A DNA stretch of 37,917 bases from Thermoguttaceae bacterium (GCA_017447865.1 JAFSMO010000108.1:1-37917), one strand, 5' to 3'; positions 1 through 8,418 are shown, counted from the first letter of the stretch. Program-made: numbers and translations. Notes: a model not told the origin generated them from the sequence alone.

Positions 1-2
1 GC

Positions 3-782
3 GGCTGCTACGCCAAATGCATCAACCTCTCGCGTGACAGCGAGCCGGAAATTTACGACGCGATCCGCTTCGGGACGGTCCTGGAAAACGTCGTGGCGGA
101 CCCGGTCACCCACGAGGTCGATTACCGGGACAAGAGCCTGACCGAGAACACCCGCGCGGCCTACCCGCTCCAGTTCATCCCGAACGCCAAGATCCCGGCC
201 ATGGCCGGCCATCCGAGCAACATCATCCTGCTGACGTGCGACGCATTCGGCGTTTTGCCGCCGGTGAGCAAGCTGACCCCTGAGCAGGCAATGTACCACT
301 ACATCAGCGGCTACACCGCGAAAGTCGCCGGGACGGAAGTGGGCATCCGCGAGCCGGTTCCGGACTTCTCGGCCTGCTACGGCGCGGCCTTCCTCGCCTG
401 GCACCCGACCAAGTACGCCGAGCTGCTTGCCGCCAAGATGAAAGAGCACGGCGCGAACGCGTGGCTCGTCAACACCGGCTGGGCGGGCGGCGGTTACGGC
501 GTTGGGAAACGCATGTCGATCAAGCACACCCGCGCGATCATCGACGCCATCCACAGCGGCGAGCTGGCCAACGCTCCGACCGAGCGCGACCCGATTTTCG
601 GCCTGTACGTTCCGACCCAGTGCACGGGCGTTCCGTCCGAGGTTTTGATCCCGCGCAACGTCTGGATCGACAAGGCGGCATACGACGAAACGGCCACCAA
701 ACTGGCGGCGGCGTTCAAGGCCAACTTCACCAAATTCGCGGACCACGCAGGCGCGGACATTCTCGCCGGCGGCCCGATGTAA
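3..782 (+). CDS. pckA: ATP-dependent phosphoenolpyruvate carboxykinase, C-terminal part
   Basis: The gene is cut by the left window edge; the open frame runs from base 3 to TAA at 780-782, giving 259 C-terminal residues. It would convert oxaloacetate plus ATP to PEP, CO2 and ADP in the cytoplasm (gluconeogenic direction). Visible family features are GCYAKCINLS near the first residues, then NIILLTCDAFGVLPPVSKL, the substrate-site stretch SACYGAAFL and the NTGWAGGGYGVGKRM segment, all in the order expected for the ATP-type enzyme (family length about 530). An in-frame GTG at 93 is not the true start because family-specific sequence (GTVLENV) lies upstream of it. A clear terminator follows 22 bases after the stop. 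Identification is secure; the start and the P-loop lie outside the window. Confidence 0.96.
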   Translation, partial: GCYAKCINLSRDSEPEIYDAIRFGTVLENVVADPVTHEVDYRDKSLTENTRAAYPLQFIPNAKIPAMAGHPSNIILLTCDAFGVLPPVSKLTPEQAMYHYISGYTAKVAGTEVGIREPVPDFSACYGAAFLAWHPTKYAELLAAKMKEHGANAWLVNTGWAGGGYGVGKRMSIKHTRAIIDAIHSGELANAPTERDPIFGLYVPTQCTGVPSEVLIPRNVWIDKAAYDETATKLAAAFKANFTKFADHAGADILAGGPM

Positions 783-804
783 TTCAACTTTCTGAACATT
801 CAGG

Positions 805-837
805 GGACCGTGTGAATTGCTCGCACGGTCCTTTTTT
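805..837 (+). terminator. Rho-independent terminator of pckA
   Basis: GGACCGTG (805-812) pairs with CACGGTCC (824-831) around an 11-nt loop, followed at once by a run of T (832-837). Classic intrinsic terminator placed 22 bases after the pckA stop. Confidence 0.9.
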
Positions 838-898
838 CGTGTACGATTTTCTGTTTTAAATATTTTTTTGTTTTTTTTACTTTTTTTCTCTTTTTTTC

Positions 899-926
899 TT
901 GCAATTTTTCGATTCTCGTATAAAAT
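899..926 (+). promoter_or_regulatory. Sigma-70-like promoter for the PEP-CTERM gene
   Basis: TTGCAA (899-904) and TAAAAT (921-926) are separated by 16 bases, inside a very T-rich stretch that follows the pckA terminator. Transcription would start near 933, giving a leader of about 100 bases before the ATG at 1033. Confidence 0.5.
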
Positions 927-1032
927 TAACGACATAGAGAGAATGTTAAATAAGTTTGGGGGAAGGGCCGCTGGGGTACTTTGCCGGTCCGTTTCTCCGA
1001 AAACTTGATTCCAGAATACGAGGAATTACGTG

Positions 1033-2856
1033 ATGAGTCGTTTTTATAAGATTTACACTTTGATCATCCTGGCCGTTTTTGCCGCGCTGACGTTTGCCCA
1101 GAGCGTGAACGCCGATCCGATATGGACGAAACGCGACGCGCCGTCCTTCACGGACACGGACACGATGAGTTACGTCAACGGAAGTTTCACGAAATGTGAA
1201 GTCTATAATGTCAATCTTGGCCTGCTGACGCTGAATACTCAATACCGATTTGGCACGAATGAAGACCTACCGAAGGCCACGGACAAAAGCGTTGACACCA
1301 AGCTCTGCATTGCGGCACTCAAGGTTGACGAGGTGACCAATCCCATCATGAATAATGGCTCGCACATCGAGCTGACGTACACTCCCAGCGGCTGGCAGTA
1401 CCACAAACCGCTTGTTGCGTACTCGATCGCGACGGCAAACGACGTTCCGTCCCGCACTCCGGACGACTGGACGATTTACGGCTCCAATGACGGCGGCGCC
1501 ACGTGGGACACGCTCGTCACCGTTACGGATGCGGCCCTTCCGGACGCTTATAAAACAATGTACGATTTCCCGATCTCCACCTCAAAAGCGTACAGCCTCT
1601 ACAAAATGGACATCACCGGGGACAGGGGAGAAAATAACGTCGTCCAGATGTCGGAAATTTCATTCTGGACCTCTCCCGGCGTCATCACGGACACGACGCC
1701 GAATTTTAATGACAACGATTTCGGCACATACATCCCGTTGAAAGCCACCGGGTATCTGGCGCTTAAAGACGGTGCAAGCGTTGGCCCTTCCAACTCGACC
1801 TACGTCTTCGGCGAGAACGAAACCATCGAAAAACTGGTGGACCGGAATATTCCGGACAGCTCCGGCAAGACCAAGCTCTGCGTCTCGGCAAGGGGTGACA
1901 CCTCCAATATTTTCAACAACGTGGACACCTTCTCGATCGATTTTGCCACGACCAAAGCGCCTTTCAAATCGGCGTCCGCTACAGCCGACACACTCGAGCT
2001 TCCGAATTATATCATCCAGAATACGAGCACAAACGCCTACGCGATCACCACAGCAAACGACTTTTTTGCCCGCAACCCGGACAGCTGGATCCTTTACGGC
2101 TCGAATGACAAAACGAACTGGACCGTTCTGGACGAACTGTCGAACGCGAACCTTCCTGCCACCGCGTACCAGATGTGCACGATCGAGCTTCCGGAAGGAA
2201 CGAAAGCGTACGACAATTACCGCCTGACGCTCACCTCGACGAAGAGTCCCACTCAGTGCGTCCAGCTCTCCGAGTTCTCGGTCTGGGGCGACCAGGCTGT
2301 TCAGTTGAAGATCCCGACCAGTGCAATCAAGAGTGCCACGTTCTCTTATGATGGGACTTGGGGTTATGGGTCTGCCGGGGAAAACGAGCCAAACCTTTAT
2401 GATGGCACCGGCAAAAAACTGTGTGTCAATAACTTTGATCCAAATGACCTTGCAAACAAGCCCTTGGTCATTACGTTCGAGATGACCGATCCCATCGCGG
2501 TGGGAAGTTACAGTTTCACCACGGCAAACGATGCTAAGGAACGTGACCCGTCGAGCTGGACGCTTTTCGGCTCCAATGACGGTACGGCGTGGACGCAGCT
2601 CGACCTCATTTCCGACATTCAGTTGACGAACGAGCGTTTTTACACGCAAAACTTCGCCACTGATAATGAGGACAAATACTCGTACTACAAATTCGAAATT
2701 TCGAAGCTCAAGTCCGTCACAAACGTGTTCCAGCTCGGTGAGATCACGTTCTACGGCACGAACTTGCCCATGGATGCGATCCCGGAACCCTCTTCGCTCT
2801 GTCTCCTTGGGCTGGGCCTCCTTGGGCTGGTTTGGTTCCGCCGCAAGAATTCCTGA
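1033..2856 (+). CDS. PEP-CTERM surface protein with three discoidin-like repeats
   Basis: A 607-residue exported protein. The N-terminus (MSRFYKIYTLIILAVFAALT, then FAQSVNA) is a signal peptide. The C-terminus is a textbook PEP-CTERM tail: IPEPSS at about residues 583-588, a hydrophobic helix, then the basic end FRRKNS. Between them are three roughly 190-residue modules, each with a matching core: ANDVPSRTPDDWTIYGSND, ANDFFARNPDSWILYGSND and ANDAKERDPSSWTLFGSND. This core resembles F5/8-type C (discoidin) carbohydrate-binding folds. The PEP-CTERM tail is a substrate signal for exosortases, and one is encoded at 20603-21550. The ATG at 1033 is preferred over the GTG at 1030 because AGGA (1021-1024) sits 8 bases upstream of it. 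The ligand is unknown. Confidence 0.9.
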   Translation: MSRFYKIYTLIILAVFAALTFAQSVNADPIWTKRDAPSFTDTDTMSYVNGSFTKCEVYNVNLGLLTLNTQYRFGTNEDLPKATDKSVDTKLCIAALKVDEVTNPIMNNGSHIELTYTPSGWQYHKPLVAYSIATANDVPSRTPDDWTIYGSNDGGATWDTLVTVTDAALPDAYKTMYDFPISTSKAYSLYKMDITGDRGENNVVQMSEISFWTSPGVITDTTPNFNDNDFGTYIPLKATGYLALKDGASVGPSNSTYVFGENETIEKLVDRNIPDSSGKTKLCVSARGDTSNIFNNVDTFSIDFATTKAPFKSASATADTLELPNYIIQNTSTNAYAITTANDFFARNPDSWILYGSNDKTNWTVLDELSNANLPATAYQMCTIELPEGTKAYDNYRLTLTSTKSPTQCVQLSEFSVWGDQAVQLKIPTSAIKSATFSYDGTWGYGSAGENEPNLYDGTGKKLCVNNFDPNDLANKPLVITFEMTDPIAVGSYSFTTANDAKERDPSSWTLFGSNDGTAWTQLDLISDIQLTNERFYTQNFATDNEDKYSYYKFEISKLKSVTNVFQLGEITFYGTNLPMDAIPEPSSLCLLGLGLLGLVWFRRKNS

Positions 2857-2864
2857 TCCTCACC

Positions 2865-2888
2865 AAAGGCTCCACAAGTGGGGCCTTT
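2865..2888 (+). terminator. Hairpin after the PEP-CTERM gene
   Basis: AAAGGCTCCAC (2865-2875) and GTGGGGCCTTT (2878-2888) form an almost perfect stem with one T-G pair and a tiny loop. Only TTTA follows, so it is a weak or attenuating terminator before the next gene at 2924. Confidence 0.55.
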
Positions 2889-2923
2889 ATCACACCAAAC
2901 TCCACTCAACACTCCACACTACC

Positions 2924-3886
2924 ATGAGACACAGCGCTTTTACCCTCGTTGAATTGTTAGTCGTCATCGCGATCATTGGGATGTTGGTTGGTCTGCTTCT
3001 GCCGGCCGTCCAGCAGGCCCGTGAAGCCGCGCGTCAAATGCAGTGCAGCAACCAACTGAAAAATATGGGGCTGGCGGCCATGAACCACGAAAGCGCGAAC
3101 AAGATCTACCCGTCCTGCGGGTGGTCGTGCTACTGGGAAGGGGACCCGGATTTTGGTTTCGGCGAGAATCAGCCCGGTTCGTGGCTTTATTCGCTCCTGC
3201 CGTACATCGAACAGAGCGCGTTCTGGTCGCTCGGTATGGACGGAACCAAAGCGATCGACACGGCCATCAAGACGGCCAACACGACGCGTGTACAGACGCC
3301 GATCTCGCTTTTCTACTGCCCGTCCCGCCGTGCCGCCAAGCCGATGCAGGGGCATACGAGTGCGTACAATAACAACGGATTCTCCGGCGGCGTCGCGAAA
3401 TCGGACTACGCCTGCAACGGCGCCGACGGCTGGTCGTGGGAGAATAAAGGTTCCGTGGCGGAAGGCCTCGCGTGGACCTACACCGGCGGAAAGACCGGCA
3501 TGTTCTACCCCAAAACTGCTATCACCGTTGGGGAAATTCGTGACGGAACGACCAATACGTACCTCTACGGCGAGAAATATCTGGACCCAACCAAATACGA
3601 ACCTTCAAGCAGCTGCGCCCAGGGGGACGACTGGAACGCCTGGATGGGGCCGGAATCTAACGACCTGTCGCGCTACACCCAGAACCGCTCCGACACGCAG
3701 AACCAGCCGATGCAGGACCGCGCGAGTTACGACACCGGCTACCCGTTTGGCAGTTCTCACGCCGGCTCATTCGGCATGGTGATGTGCGACGCCTCCGCCC
3801 AGAGAATCAGCTACAGCATCGACAAAGAAGTTCACTCTTACCTTGGAAAGAAGGCGGACGGGCAAGTCGCCACGATTCCGCAGTGA
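2924..3886 (+). CDS. DUF1559 prepilin-like protein (type II pseudopilin family)
   Basis: 320 residues. The start MRHSAFTLVELLVVIAIIG is a prepilin leader: a short basic peptide, a cleavage/methylation motif (FTLVE) and a hydrophobic helix. It is followed by LLLPAVQQAREAARQMQC, the hallmark of the DUF1559 (SBP_bac_10) proteins that planctomycetes carry in dozens of copies. The conserved C-terminal block is also present (SSHAGSFGMVMCDASAQ, about residues 278-296). The same frame is open upstream to 2666 but there overlaps the PEP-CTERM gene, so ATG 2924 is taken as start; no strong Shine-Dalgarno sequence is visible. By family, it should be exported, trimmed by prepilin peptidase and held in the inner membrane. 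Its precise role is unknown. Confidence 0.92.
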   Translation: MRHSAFTLVELLVVIAIIGMLVGLLLPAVQQAREAARQMQCSNQLKNMGLAAMNHESANKIYPSCGWSCYWEGDPDFGFGENQPGSWLYSLLPYIEQSAFWSLGMDGTKAIDTAIKTANTTRVQTPISLFYCPSRRAAKPMQGHTSAYNNNGFSGGVAKSDYACNGADGWSWENKGSVAEGLAWTYTGGKTGMFYPKTAITVGEIRDGTTNTYLYGEKYLDPTKYEPSSSCAQGDDWNAWMGPESNDLSRYTQNRSDTQNQPMQDRASYDTGYPFGSSHAGSFGMVMCDASAQRISYSIDKEVHSYLGKKADGQVATIPQ

Positions 3887-3887
3887 T

Positions 3888-3902
3888 AGTTAGGAGTTAG
3901 GA
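3888..3902 (+). repeat. Fragment of the AGTTAGG heptad repeat
   Basis: AGTTAGGAGTTAGGA is two 7-nt periods and matches the first 15 bases of the arm of the inverted repeat at 33355-33481. Here it stands alone, just after the DUF1559 stop codon. Confidence 0.6.
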
Positions 3903-3905
3903 ATG

Positions 3906-3944
3906 CGGGGACGGCGTTTTCAGCGTCGTCCCCGTGTTTTTTTT
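3906..3944 (+). terminator. Rho-independent terminator of the DUF1559 gene
   Basis: CGGGGACGGCG (3906-3916) pairs with CGTCGTCCCCG (3924-3934, one G-T pair), followed by TG and eight T (3937-3944). The T run overlaps the stop codon of the convergent yejB-like gene. The stem core resembles the hairpin at 7877-7899. Confidence 0.88.
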
Positions 3945-4917
3945 ATTTCAGTGCGACTCTCGGATCCACCACCGCGTACAAGATGTCGGCGATGAGTTGC
4001 CCCAGCAGTGTGAGGCAGGAAAACATCAGGATCATCCCCATAATGACCGGGTAGTCACGATTCGAAATGCTCTGGAAGAACGCCTGGCCCATTCCCGGCC
4101 AGTTGAAAATCTGCTCAATGATGACCGACCCGCCGAGCAGCCCCGGCAGCGAAAGCCCCAGAAGCGTCACAAACGGGATGAGCGTGTTCCGGAACGCATG
4201 GTTCAGCACGATATTCCGCGGCGCGACCCCTTTGGCGCGGGCCGTTCGGATGTAGTCCTGACGAATGACCTCTTCCATATTCGCCTTGATGAACCGGCTC
4301 AAATACGCCAGTGACGCGTACGTGTAGCAAATCACGGGCAGAATCATGTGCCGGCCCGTATCGAGGCACTTCCCAAAGAACGACAGCGAGTCGTAGTTCG
4401 AGCTGTGCAGTCCCGGCGGGAGCCAGTTCAGGTACTGGTAAAAGATGATCAAAAGCCCGATACCAGCGACGAAGCCGGGGACCGAGTACAGAATGTACAA
4501 GATGACGCTCAGCAGTTTTTCGCTCAGTTTCCCTTTCTTCACGACGGAAAAAAGACCCATGGGGATCGCCAGGAAGTACGTCAGCAGAAGCGACGTGACC
4601 GAAAGAAGCAGCGTCGGCCCAATACGCCGCCCGATGACCGTCGAGACCGGGGCCTTTTCCGAGAACGAATCCCCAAAATCGCCGCAGAGCGCCTTCCCGA
4701 GCCAGATAAAGTACGCCTGGTACCACGGTTTGTCAAGGCCGTAAATCCGGTTGAGCATTTCCATGTCTTCGGGACTCATGGCTCGGCTCGGGTCCGCGAG
4801 TTCCATCTGAGTGACCGGCGTCCCCGGCATGTTGCGAATGAGCCCGTACACGATGAGCGTAATGAGGAACAGCGTCAGGATCCCGATCAATAAACGGCGG
4901 AGGATGTAAGTACCCAT
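3943..4917 (-). CDS. yejB: ABC transporter permease, YejB/DppB type
   Basis: Inner-membrane permease of the oligopeptide/microcin C importer class, 324 residues from ATG at 4917. It begins MGTYILRRLLIGILTLFLIT, an N-terminal membrane helix, and the N-proximal periplasmic part reads IRNMPGTPVTQ and GLDKPWYQAYFIWLGKAL, as in YejB. Five further membrane helices follow, with the ABC-contact (EAA) loop RTARAKGVAPRNIVLNHAFR. A TTG 21 bases upstream could also start the frame; ATG is preferred although neither has a good Shine-Dalgarno sequence. A YejE-like partner is encoded 5 kb away on the other strand (10125-11195), but no binding protein or ATPase lies in the window. The peptide-type substrate is inferred from family; DppB or OppB are alternatives. 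Confidence 0.85.
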   Translation of the reverse strand: MGTYILRRLLIGILTLFLITLIVYGLIRNMPGTPVTQMELADPSRAMSPEDMEMLNRIYGLDKPWYQAYFIWLGKALCGDFGDSFSEKAPVSTVIGRRIGPTLLLSVTSLLLTYFLAIPMGLFSVVKKGKLSEKLLSVILYILYSVPGFVAGIGLLIIFYQYLNWLPPGLHSSNYDSLSFFGKCLDTGRHMILPVICYTYASLAYLSRFIKANMEEVIRQDYIRTARAKGVAPRNIVLNHAFRNTLIPFVTLLGLSLPGLLGGSVIIEQIFNWPGMGQAFFQSISNRDYPVIMGMILMFSCLTLLGQLIADILYAVVDPRVALK

Positions 4918-4973
4918 AAAAGTCCAAGTAAAAATCAAATTCTTCGCGAGGAGGGAACGGCAATATTTCTCTT

Positions 4974-5001
4974 ATTTTAACACAAACCGCAAGAAACGCA
5001 A
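4974..5001 (-). promoter_or_regulatory. Promoter for the yejB-like gene
   Basis: Read on the minus strand, TTGCGT (5001-4996) and TAAAAT (4979-4974) are 16 bases apart, about 55 bases before the ATG. It is divergent from the glycoside hydrolase promoter at 5031-5058. Confidence 0.55.
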
Positions 5002-5030
5002 GGGCCGCGGGAAAAAATTTTCTTCGGGGG

Positions 5031-5058
5031 TTGATTTAAAGAGGAAACGTGGTATATT
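5031..5058 (+). promoter_or_regulatory. Promoter for the glycoside hydrolase gene
   Basis: TTGATT (5031-5036) and TATATT (5053-5058) are 16 bases apart, and TGG directly before the -10 gives an extended -10 form. It leaves a leader of about 85 bases to the ATG at 5149. Confidence 0.65.
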
Positions 5059-5148
5059 ATAAGGTATTCTGCGCGGCCGATGAACCTCCGCGCCGCGAGC
5101 CGACGGCTCGTTTTACGTCTTCGATTTAAATTAATTAAGGACCTTCCC

Positions 5149-7869
5149 ATGCGTAAACCCCTCACCTTTGTACTCACGTTCATTCTGACCCAGCTCGCCG
5201 TTCTTTCGGCTTTCGCCCAGTCGCACATTCCGTCGGAGGAAGAAGCCGCCGCGATGCTCAAGGCCGCGGAGGAAAAAGCCCTCGCCGACCCGGATGCGGT
5301 CGCGGAGGATCAGTCCGACATGTTCCCGTTCGTCATCACGTACGACGCCGTGGATAATGCGTCCTCCATGGCGCACATTCTGGCCGCTCCGTCCGGGAAA
5401 GACGGCTTCATCCGCACCGACGGAAAGGGCAATTTCGTGAACGACGCGGGCGTGATCCGCTTCAATGCCACGAACATCACCGGCCCGGCCAACTTCCCCT
5501 CGCACGAGAACGCCGAGAAAATGGCCCGCCGCCTCGCCCGACTTGGGATCAACTGCGTCCGTCTGCATTTCATGGACACCTGGTACGTGAATTTCATGAT
5601 CCGGCCCACGCAGGGGATCCTCGCCGACGATTCCGTCACCCAGCGCAATCTCGACCCGGCCCAGCTCGACAAACTGGACTACATGATCTCCCAGTTCCGC
5701 AAAAACGGCATTTACGTCAACCTGAATCTCCACGTCGGGCGCACGCTCGACCCGCGGGACGGCTTCCCCGCCTGCTCGTGGGCGAACAAAGGCTTCGGCC
5801 AGTTCGTTCCCGGCATGATCGAGCTCCAGAAAGAGTACGCGCATGACCTTCTGACCCACGTCAACCCGTACACGGGCCACCCGTACACGGACGAGCCGAC
5901 GATCGCGATGATCGAGATCACGAACGAGGACTCCTTCCAGAACGGCTGGTTTTCCGGTGGTTACGCCTCGGCCGACCCGTTCTACAAGGACGAGCTGAAC
6001 CGGCAGTGGAACGCGTGGCTCAACAAAAAATACGCCTCGGCCGACGACCTGCGCAAAGCTTGGGGGACCGAAGGCCGGAACGAACCGCTCTGGAACGAAC
6101 AGGTCACGGGCGGCGCGTTTGACGACGACTCGGCCCTGAAAAACCGCCGGTTCTATGCGGCCCCGGGCCCCGGAAAATGCGAGGCCAAAACGGAGGACGG
6201 CGTGCTAAAATTCCGCGTGACGCAGCCCGGCGACGAATTCAGCCCGAAACTCTACCAGAAGGTTTCCGTCAAGGCGAAGAAGCTTTACACGCTGAGCCTG
6301 AAGATCCGCCGGACGGCCGGAAGCGGCCCGTGGACGTTCAGCTTCGCGGTCGTGGACCTGAGCCATGGCTTTGAAACCCTCGGCCTTTGCGAGCAGATCC
6401 AGGTCGGCGCGGAGTGGAAAACCATCACGCGGAGTTTCGTCGCCACGAAGAGCGTCGAGAACGCCCTGATCCAGTTCACGCGCTTCAAGCCGGGCGAGTA
6501 CGAGATCGACGACGTTTCCTTCCAGGCCGGCGGCACCGTGACCGACCCGACGGAGAATTACCCGGCCGAGCCGATGCCGACGTTCTTCCCGGGGATGAAC
6601 GTCCCCGCGGCCGCGATGGACGACTTCGGCCACTTCCTCGAGGACACGGAATGCGCGTACTGGGACACCATGTACAATTACATCAAGAAGGACCTGAAAA
6701 CCAAATCGCTCGTTTACGGGACCCAGCTCGGCTACTCGGGTGAGCACGTTCAGGCTCGCATGGACCTGGTCGATATTCACGGCTACTGGCAGCACCCCCG
6801 CGGAGGGTGGATCTCGCTCTACGCCGAGCAGCCGTGGAGCAGCGGAAACACCTCGATGGTCAACACGCTCGGGAACATCATGCACATCGGCTCGCACCGC
6901 GTGGACGGCTACCCGTACACGATCAGCGAGTACAACCACCCGTACCCGAACCAGTACGGGGCGGAGGCCCAGCCCATGCTCGCGATCTTCGGCCGCCTTC
7001 AGAACTGGTCCGGCATTTTCCAGTACACGTACAATCACTACGTCGATTCGTGGGAACCGCAGGCGAACCCGTGGTGCTTCTTCGACCTGGTCGCCCGCAC
7101 CGAGGCGCTCGCCCACTTCCCGGCTTGCGGCGCCGCTTTCATCCGCGGAGACATTGCGCAGGCGCAGAAATCGATCGTCGTGAAGCCCGACATGGAAAAG
7201 TACTACGAAAACCGCCTGGCCCGCCGGGCGATCACGATCGGCACGGCTCCGCTCGATAATCAGTACATCGCGATGGATCAGGTGAGCCTCAGCGTCAAGG
7301 GTGAAGGCCTGACGCCGGACCAGCTCCCGCCGGCGCTCGGCACGCAAAAGGTCATCACGTCCGACACGGGCGAGATCACGTGGAACCGTGAGATCCCCGG
7401 TAAGGCGTTTCTCGCGGTCAACTCGCCCAACACGAAGTTCTTCACCGGCTTCCCGGAAGGCCGCACGATCGACTGGGGCGCCCTGACGCTGACGGTCGGC
7501 CAAACGCGCCTCAACTGGGCAACCGTCTCGCTGACCTCCCGCTTCGGGAACGGCTTTGACGGGAAGAACGGCAAAGTCACCGCCCTGCTCGCCGCCACTG
7601 GAAACACCGGAAACGCAGGCCGCACGATGAAGCCGATGGGCGAAGGCTCGATCACGCTCCCGTACCGCGGCCACGCCCCGGTCATGGCGGAAGGGATCCC
7701 GGCCAAGTTGACCCTCGTGGCCCCGGCGGAGAAAGTGAAGGTCTTCGCGCTGGACCCAAACGGCGACCGGAAGGCCGAAGTCCCGGTCCAGAAGATCGAA
7801 ACCGGCTGCGCGTTCGAGATCGGGCCGGAATACAAAACGGTCTGGTACGAGATCGAGGTGAATGAGTAA
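5149..7869 (+). CDS. Secreted glycoside hydrolase (clan GH-A, GH5-like) with inserted CBM-like domain
   Basis: 906 residues with a Sec signal peptide (MRKPLTFVLTFILTQLAVLS, then AFAQS), so periplasmic or extracellular. The catalytic barrel starts near residue 100: FNATNITGPANFP, then LARLGINCVRLHFMD and LNLHVGR. IEITNED at 255-261 supplies the likely acid/base Glu260, and TISEYNHP near 592-599 the likely nucleophile Glu594, as in clan GH-A. A beta-sandwich resembling CBM4/9 (about residues 338-462, ending YEIDDVSFQAGG) is inserted inside the barrel. The tail after residue 680 looks like beta-rich accessory domains. The start at 5149 has AAGGA seven bases upstream; the frame is open further upstream without support. 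Substrate cannot be read from sequence; a plant or host glycan is likely. Confidence 0.85.
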   Translation: MRKPLTFVLTFILTQLAVLSAFAQSHIPSEEEAAAMLKAAEEKALADPDAVAEDQSDMFPFVITYDAVDNASSMAHILAAPSGKDGFIRTDGKGNFVNDAGVIRFNATNITGPANFPSHENAEKMARRLARLGINCVRLHFMDTWYVNFMIRPTQGILADDSVTQRNLDPAQLDKLDYMISQFRKNGIYVNLNLHVGRTLDPRDGFPACSWANKGFGQFVPGMIELQKEYAHDLLTHVNPYTGHPYTDEPTIAMIEITNEDSFQNGWFSGGYASADPFYKDELNRQWNAWLNKKYASADDLRKAWGTEGRNEPLWNEQVTGGAFDDDSALKNRRFYAAPGPGKCEAKTEDGVLKFRVTQPGDEFSPKLYQKVSVKAKKLYTLSLKIRRTAGSGPWTFSFAVVDLSHGFETLGLCEQIQVGAEWKTITRSFVATKSVENALIQFTRFKPGEYEIDDVSFQAGGTVTDPTENYPAEPMPTFFPGMNVPAAAMDDFGHFLEDTECAYWDTMYNYIKKDLKTKSLVYGTQLGYSGEHVQARMDLVDIHGYWQHPRGGWISLYAEQPWSSGNTSMVNTLGNIMHIGSHRVDGYPYTISEYNHPYPNQYGAEAQPMLAIFGRLQNWSGIFQYTYNHYVDSWEPQANPWCFFDLVARTEALAHFPACGAAFIRGDIAQAQKSIVVKPDMEKYYENRLARRAITIGTAPLDNQYIAMDQVSLSVKGEGLTPDQLPPALGTQKVITSDTGEITWNREIPGKAFLAVNSPNTKFFTGFPEGRTIDWGALTLTVGQTRLNWATVSLTSRFGNGFDGKNGKVTALLAATGNTGNAGRTMKPMGEGSITLPYRGHAPVMAEGIPAKLTLVAPAEKVKVFALDPNGDRKAEVPVQKIETGCAFEIGPEYKTVWYEIEVNE

Positions 7870-7878
7870 TTTTACGGG

Positions 7879-7899
7879 GACGACGTTTCCAGCGTCGTC
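7879..7899 (+). terminator. Hairpin after the glycoside hydrolase gene
   Basis: GACGACG (7879-7885) pairs with CGTCGTC (7893-7899) over a 7-nt loop, with no real T run after it. The core repeats that of the terminator at 3906-3934, but without the outer CCCC side. Confidence 0.45.
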
Positions 7900-7902
7900 T
7901 TG

Positions 7903-8095
7903 TGGAGTGCGGTGATACAGTCGCGCAAGCGACATTCACCGCTTTCCCTTGCGGCAATACGGCCTCGAAGAGGCATTTGCCGCTGAAGCACGCTGGACGT
8001 TCCCCACGCGAAAACCCGTTTTTCGTCACAGTATTTTCAGGTCGCTAAGTGAAAGCGGCAAAGGAAGCCTTCGGCTTCTGTATTGCCGCACTCCA
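7903..8095 (+). repeat. Palindrome-ended repeat element, copy 1 (193 bp)
   Basis: Bounded by TGGAGTGCGG (7903-7912) and its exact reverse complement CCGCACTCCA (8086-8095). Inside are short stem-loops: GTCGCGCAAGCGAC, GCCTCGAAGAGGC and GAAGCCTTCGGCTTC. The final 166 bases, plus a few outside, are repeated directly in copy 2. An open frame crossing both copies (7949-8395) is not taken as a gene. Confidence 0.88.
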
Positions 8096-8100
8096 AAGAA

Positions 8101-8266
8101 CGACATTCATCGCTTTCCCTTGCGGCAATACGGCCTCGAAGAGGCATTTGCCGCTGAAGCGCGCTGGACGTTCCCCACGCGAAAACCCGTTTTTCGTCAC
8201 AGTATTTTCAGGTCGCTAAGTGAAAGCGGCAAAGGAAGCCTTCGGCTTCTGTATTGCCGCACTCCA
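8101..8266 (+). repeat. Palindrome-ended repeat element, copy 2 (5'-truncated tandem copy)
   Basis: A direct duplication with period 171: 8101-8266 repeats 7930-8095 with only two base differences that I can see. It lacks the left terminal TGGAGTGCGG and about 17 following bases, so it is a partial tandem copy, recent on the evidence of its identity. Confidence 0.88.
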
Positions 8267-8329
8267 AAGGGAAACGCAGAGTTTTTCCACAAAAAAAGGA
8301 TTAATCCCCGTTTCCCAATCGGGAGGTTC

Positions 8330-8357
8330 TTGACTTTTTTCATTTTGCGATTATACT
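8330..8357 (+). promoter_or_regulatory. Strong sigma-70-like promoter for the SIS-domain gene
   Basis: TTGACT (8330-8335), 16 bases, TATACT (8352-8357). Both hexamers match consensus at five of six positions or nearly so. It starts about 60 bases after repeat copy 2 and 60 bases before the ATG. Confidence 0.75.
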
Positions 8358-8418
8358 TTAGGGAAACACCTCAACGATTCCTCATTTTTATTTGACCCCC
8401 CAACGAAAGAAAACCTCC

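Noticed and set aside
817..1008. 63-codon frame in the T-rich gap before the PEP-CTERM gene
   Set aside because: It is almost all Phe/Leu from poly-T sequence, overlaps the terminator and promoter, and has no ribosome site.
2666..2923. Upstream extension of the DUF1559 gene
   Set aside because: The frame is open but overlaps the PEP-CTERM coding end; the prepilin leader begins exactly at ATG 2924.
3934..4893. Plus-strand frames opposite the yejB-like gene
   Set aside because: Arg/Asp-rich shadow translations without any recognisable protein feature.
7930..8271. Possible CRISPR-like array
   Set aside because: Only two units of 171 bp without spacers; each is a palindrome-ended element, and no cas gene is nearby.
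7949..8395. 148-codon plus-strand frame across repeat copies 1 and 2
   Set aside because: The translation is just the same ~57-residue string twice, coming from the 171-bp tandem repeat; no start signal and no protein character.
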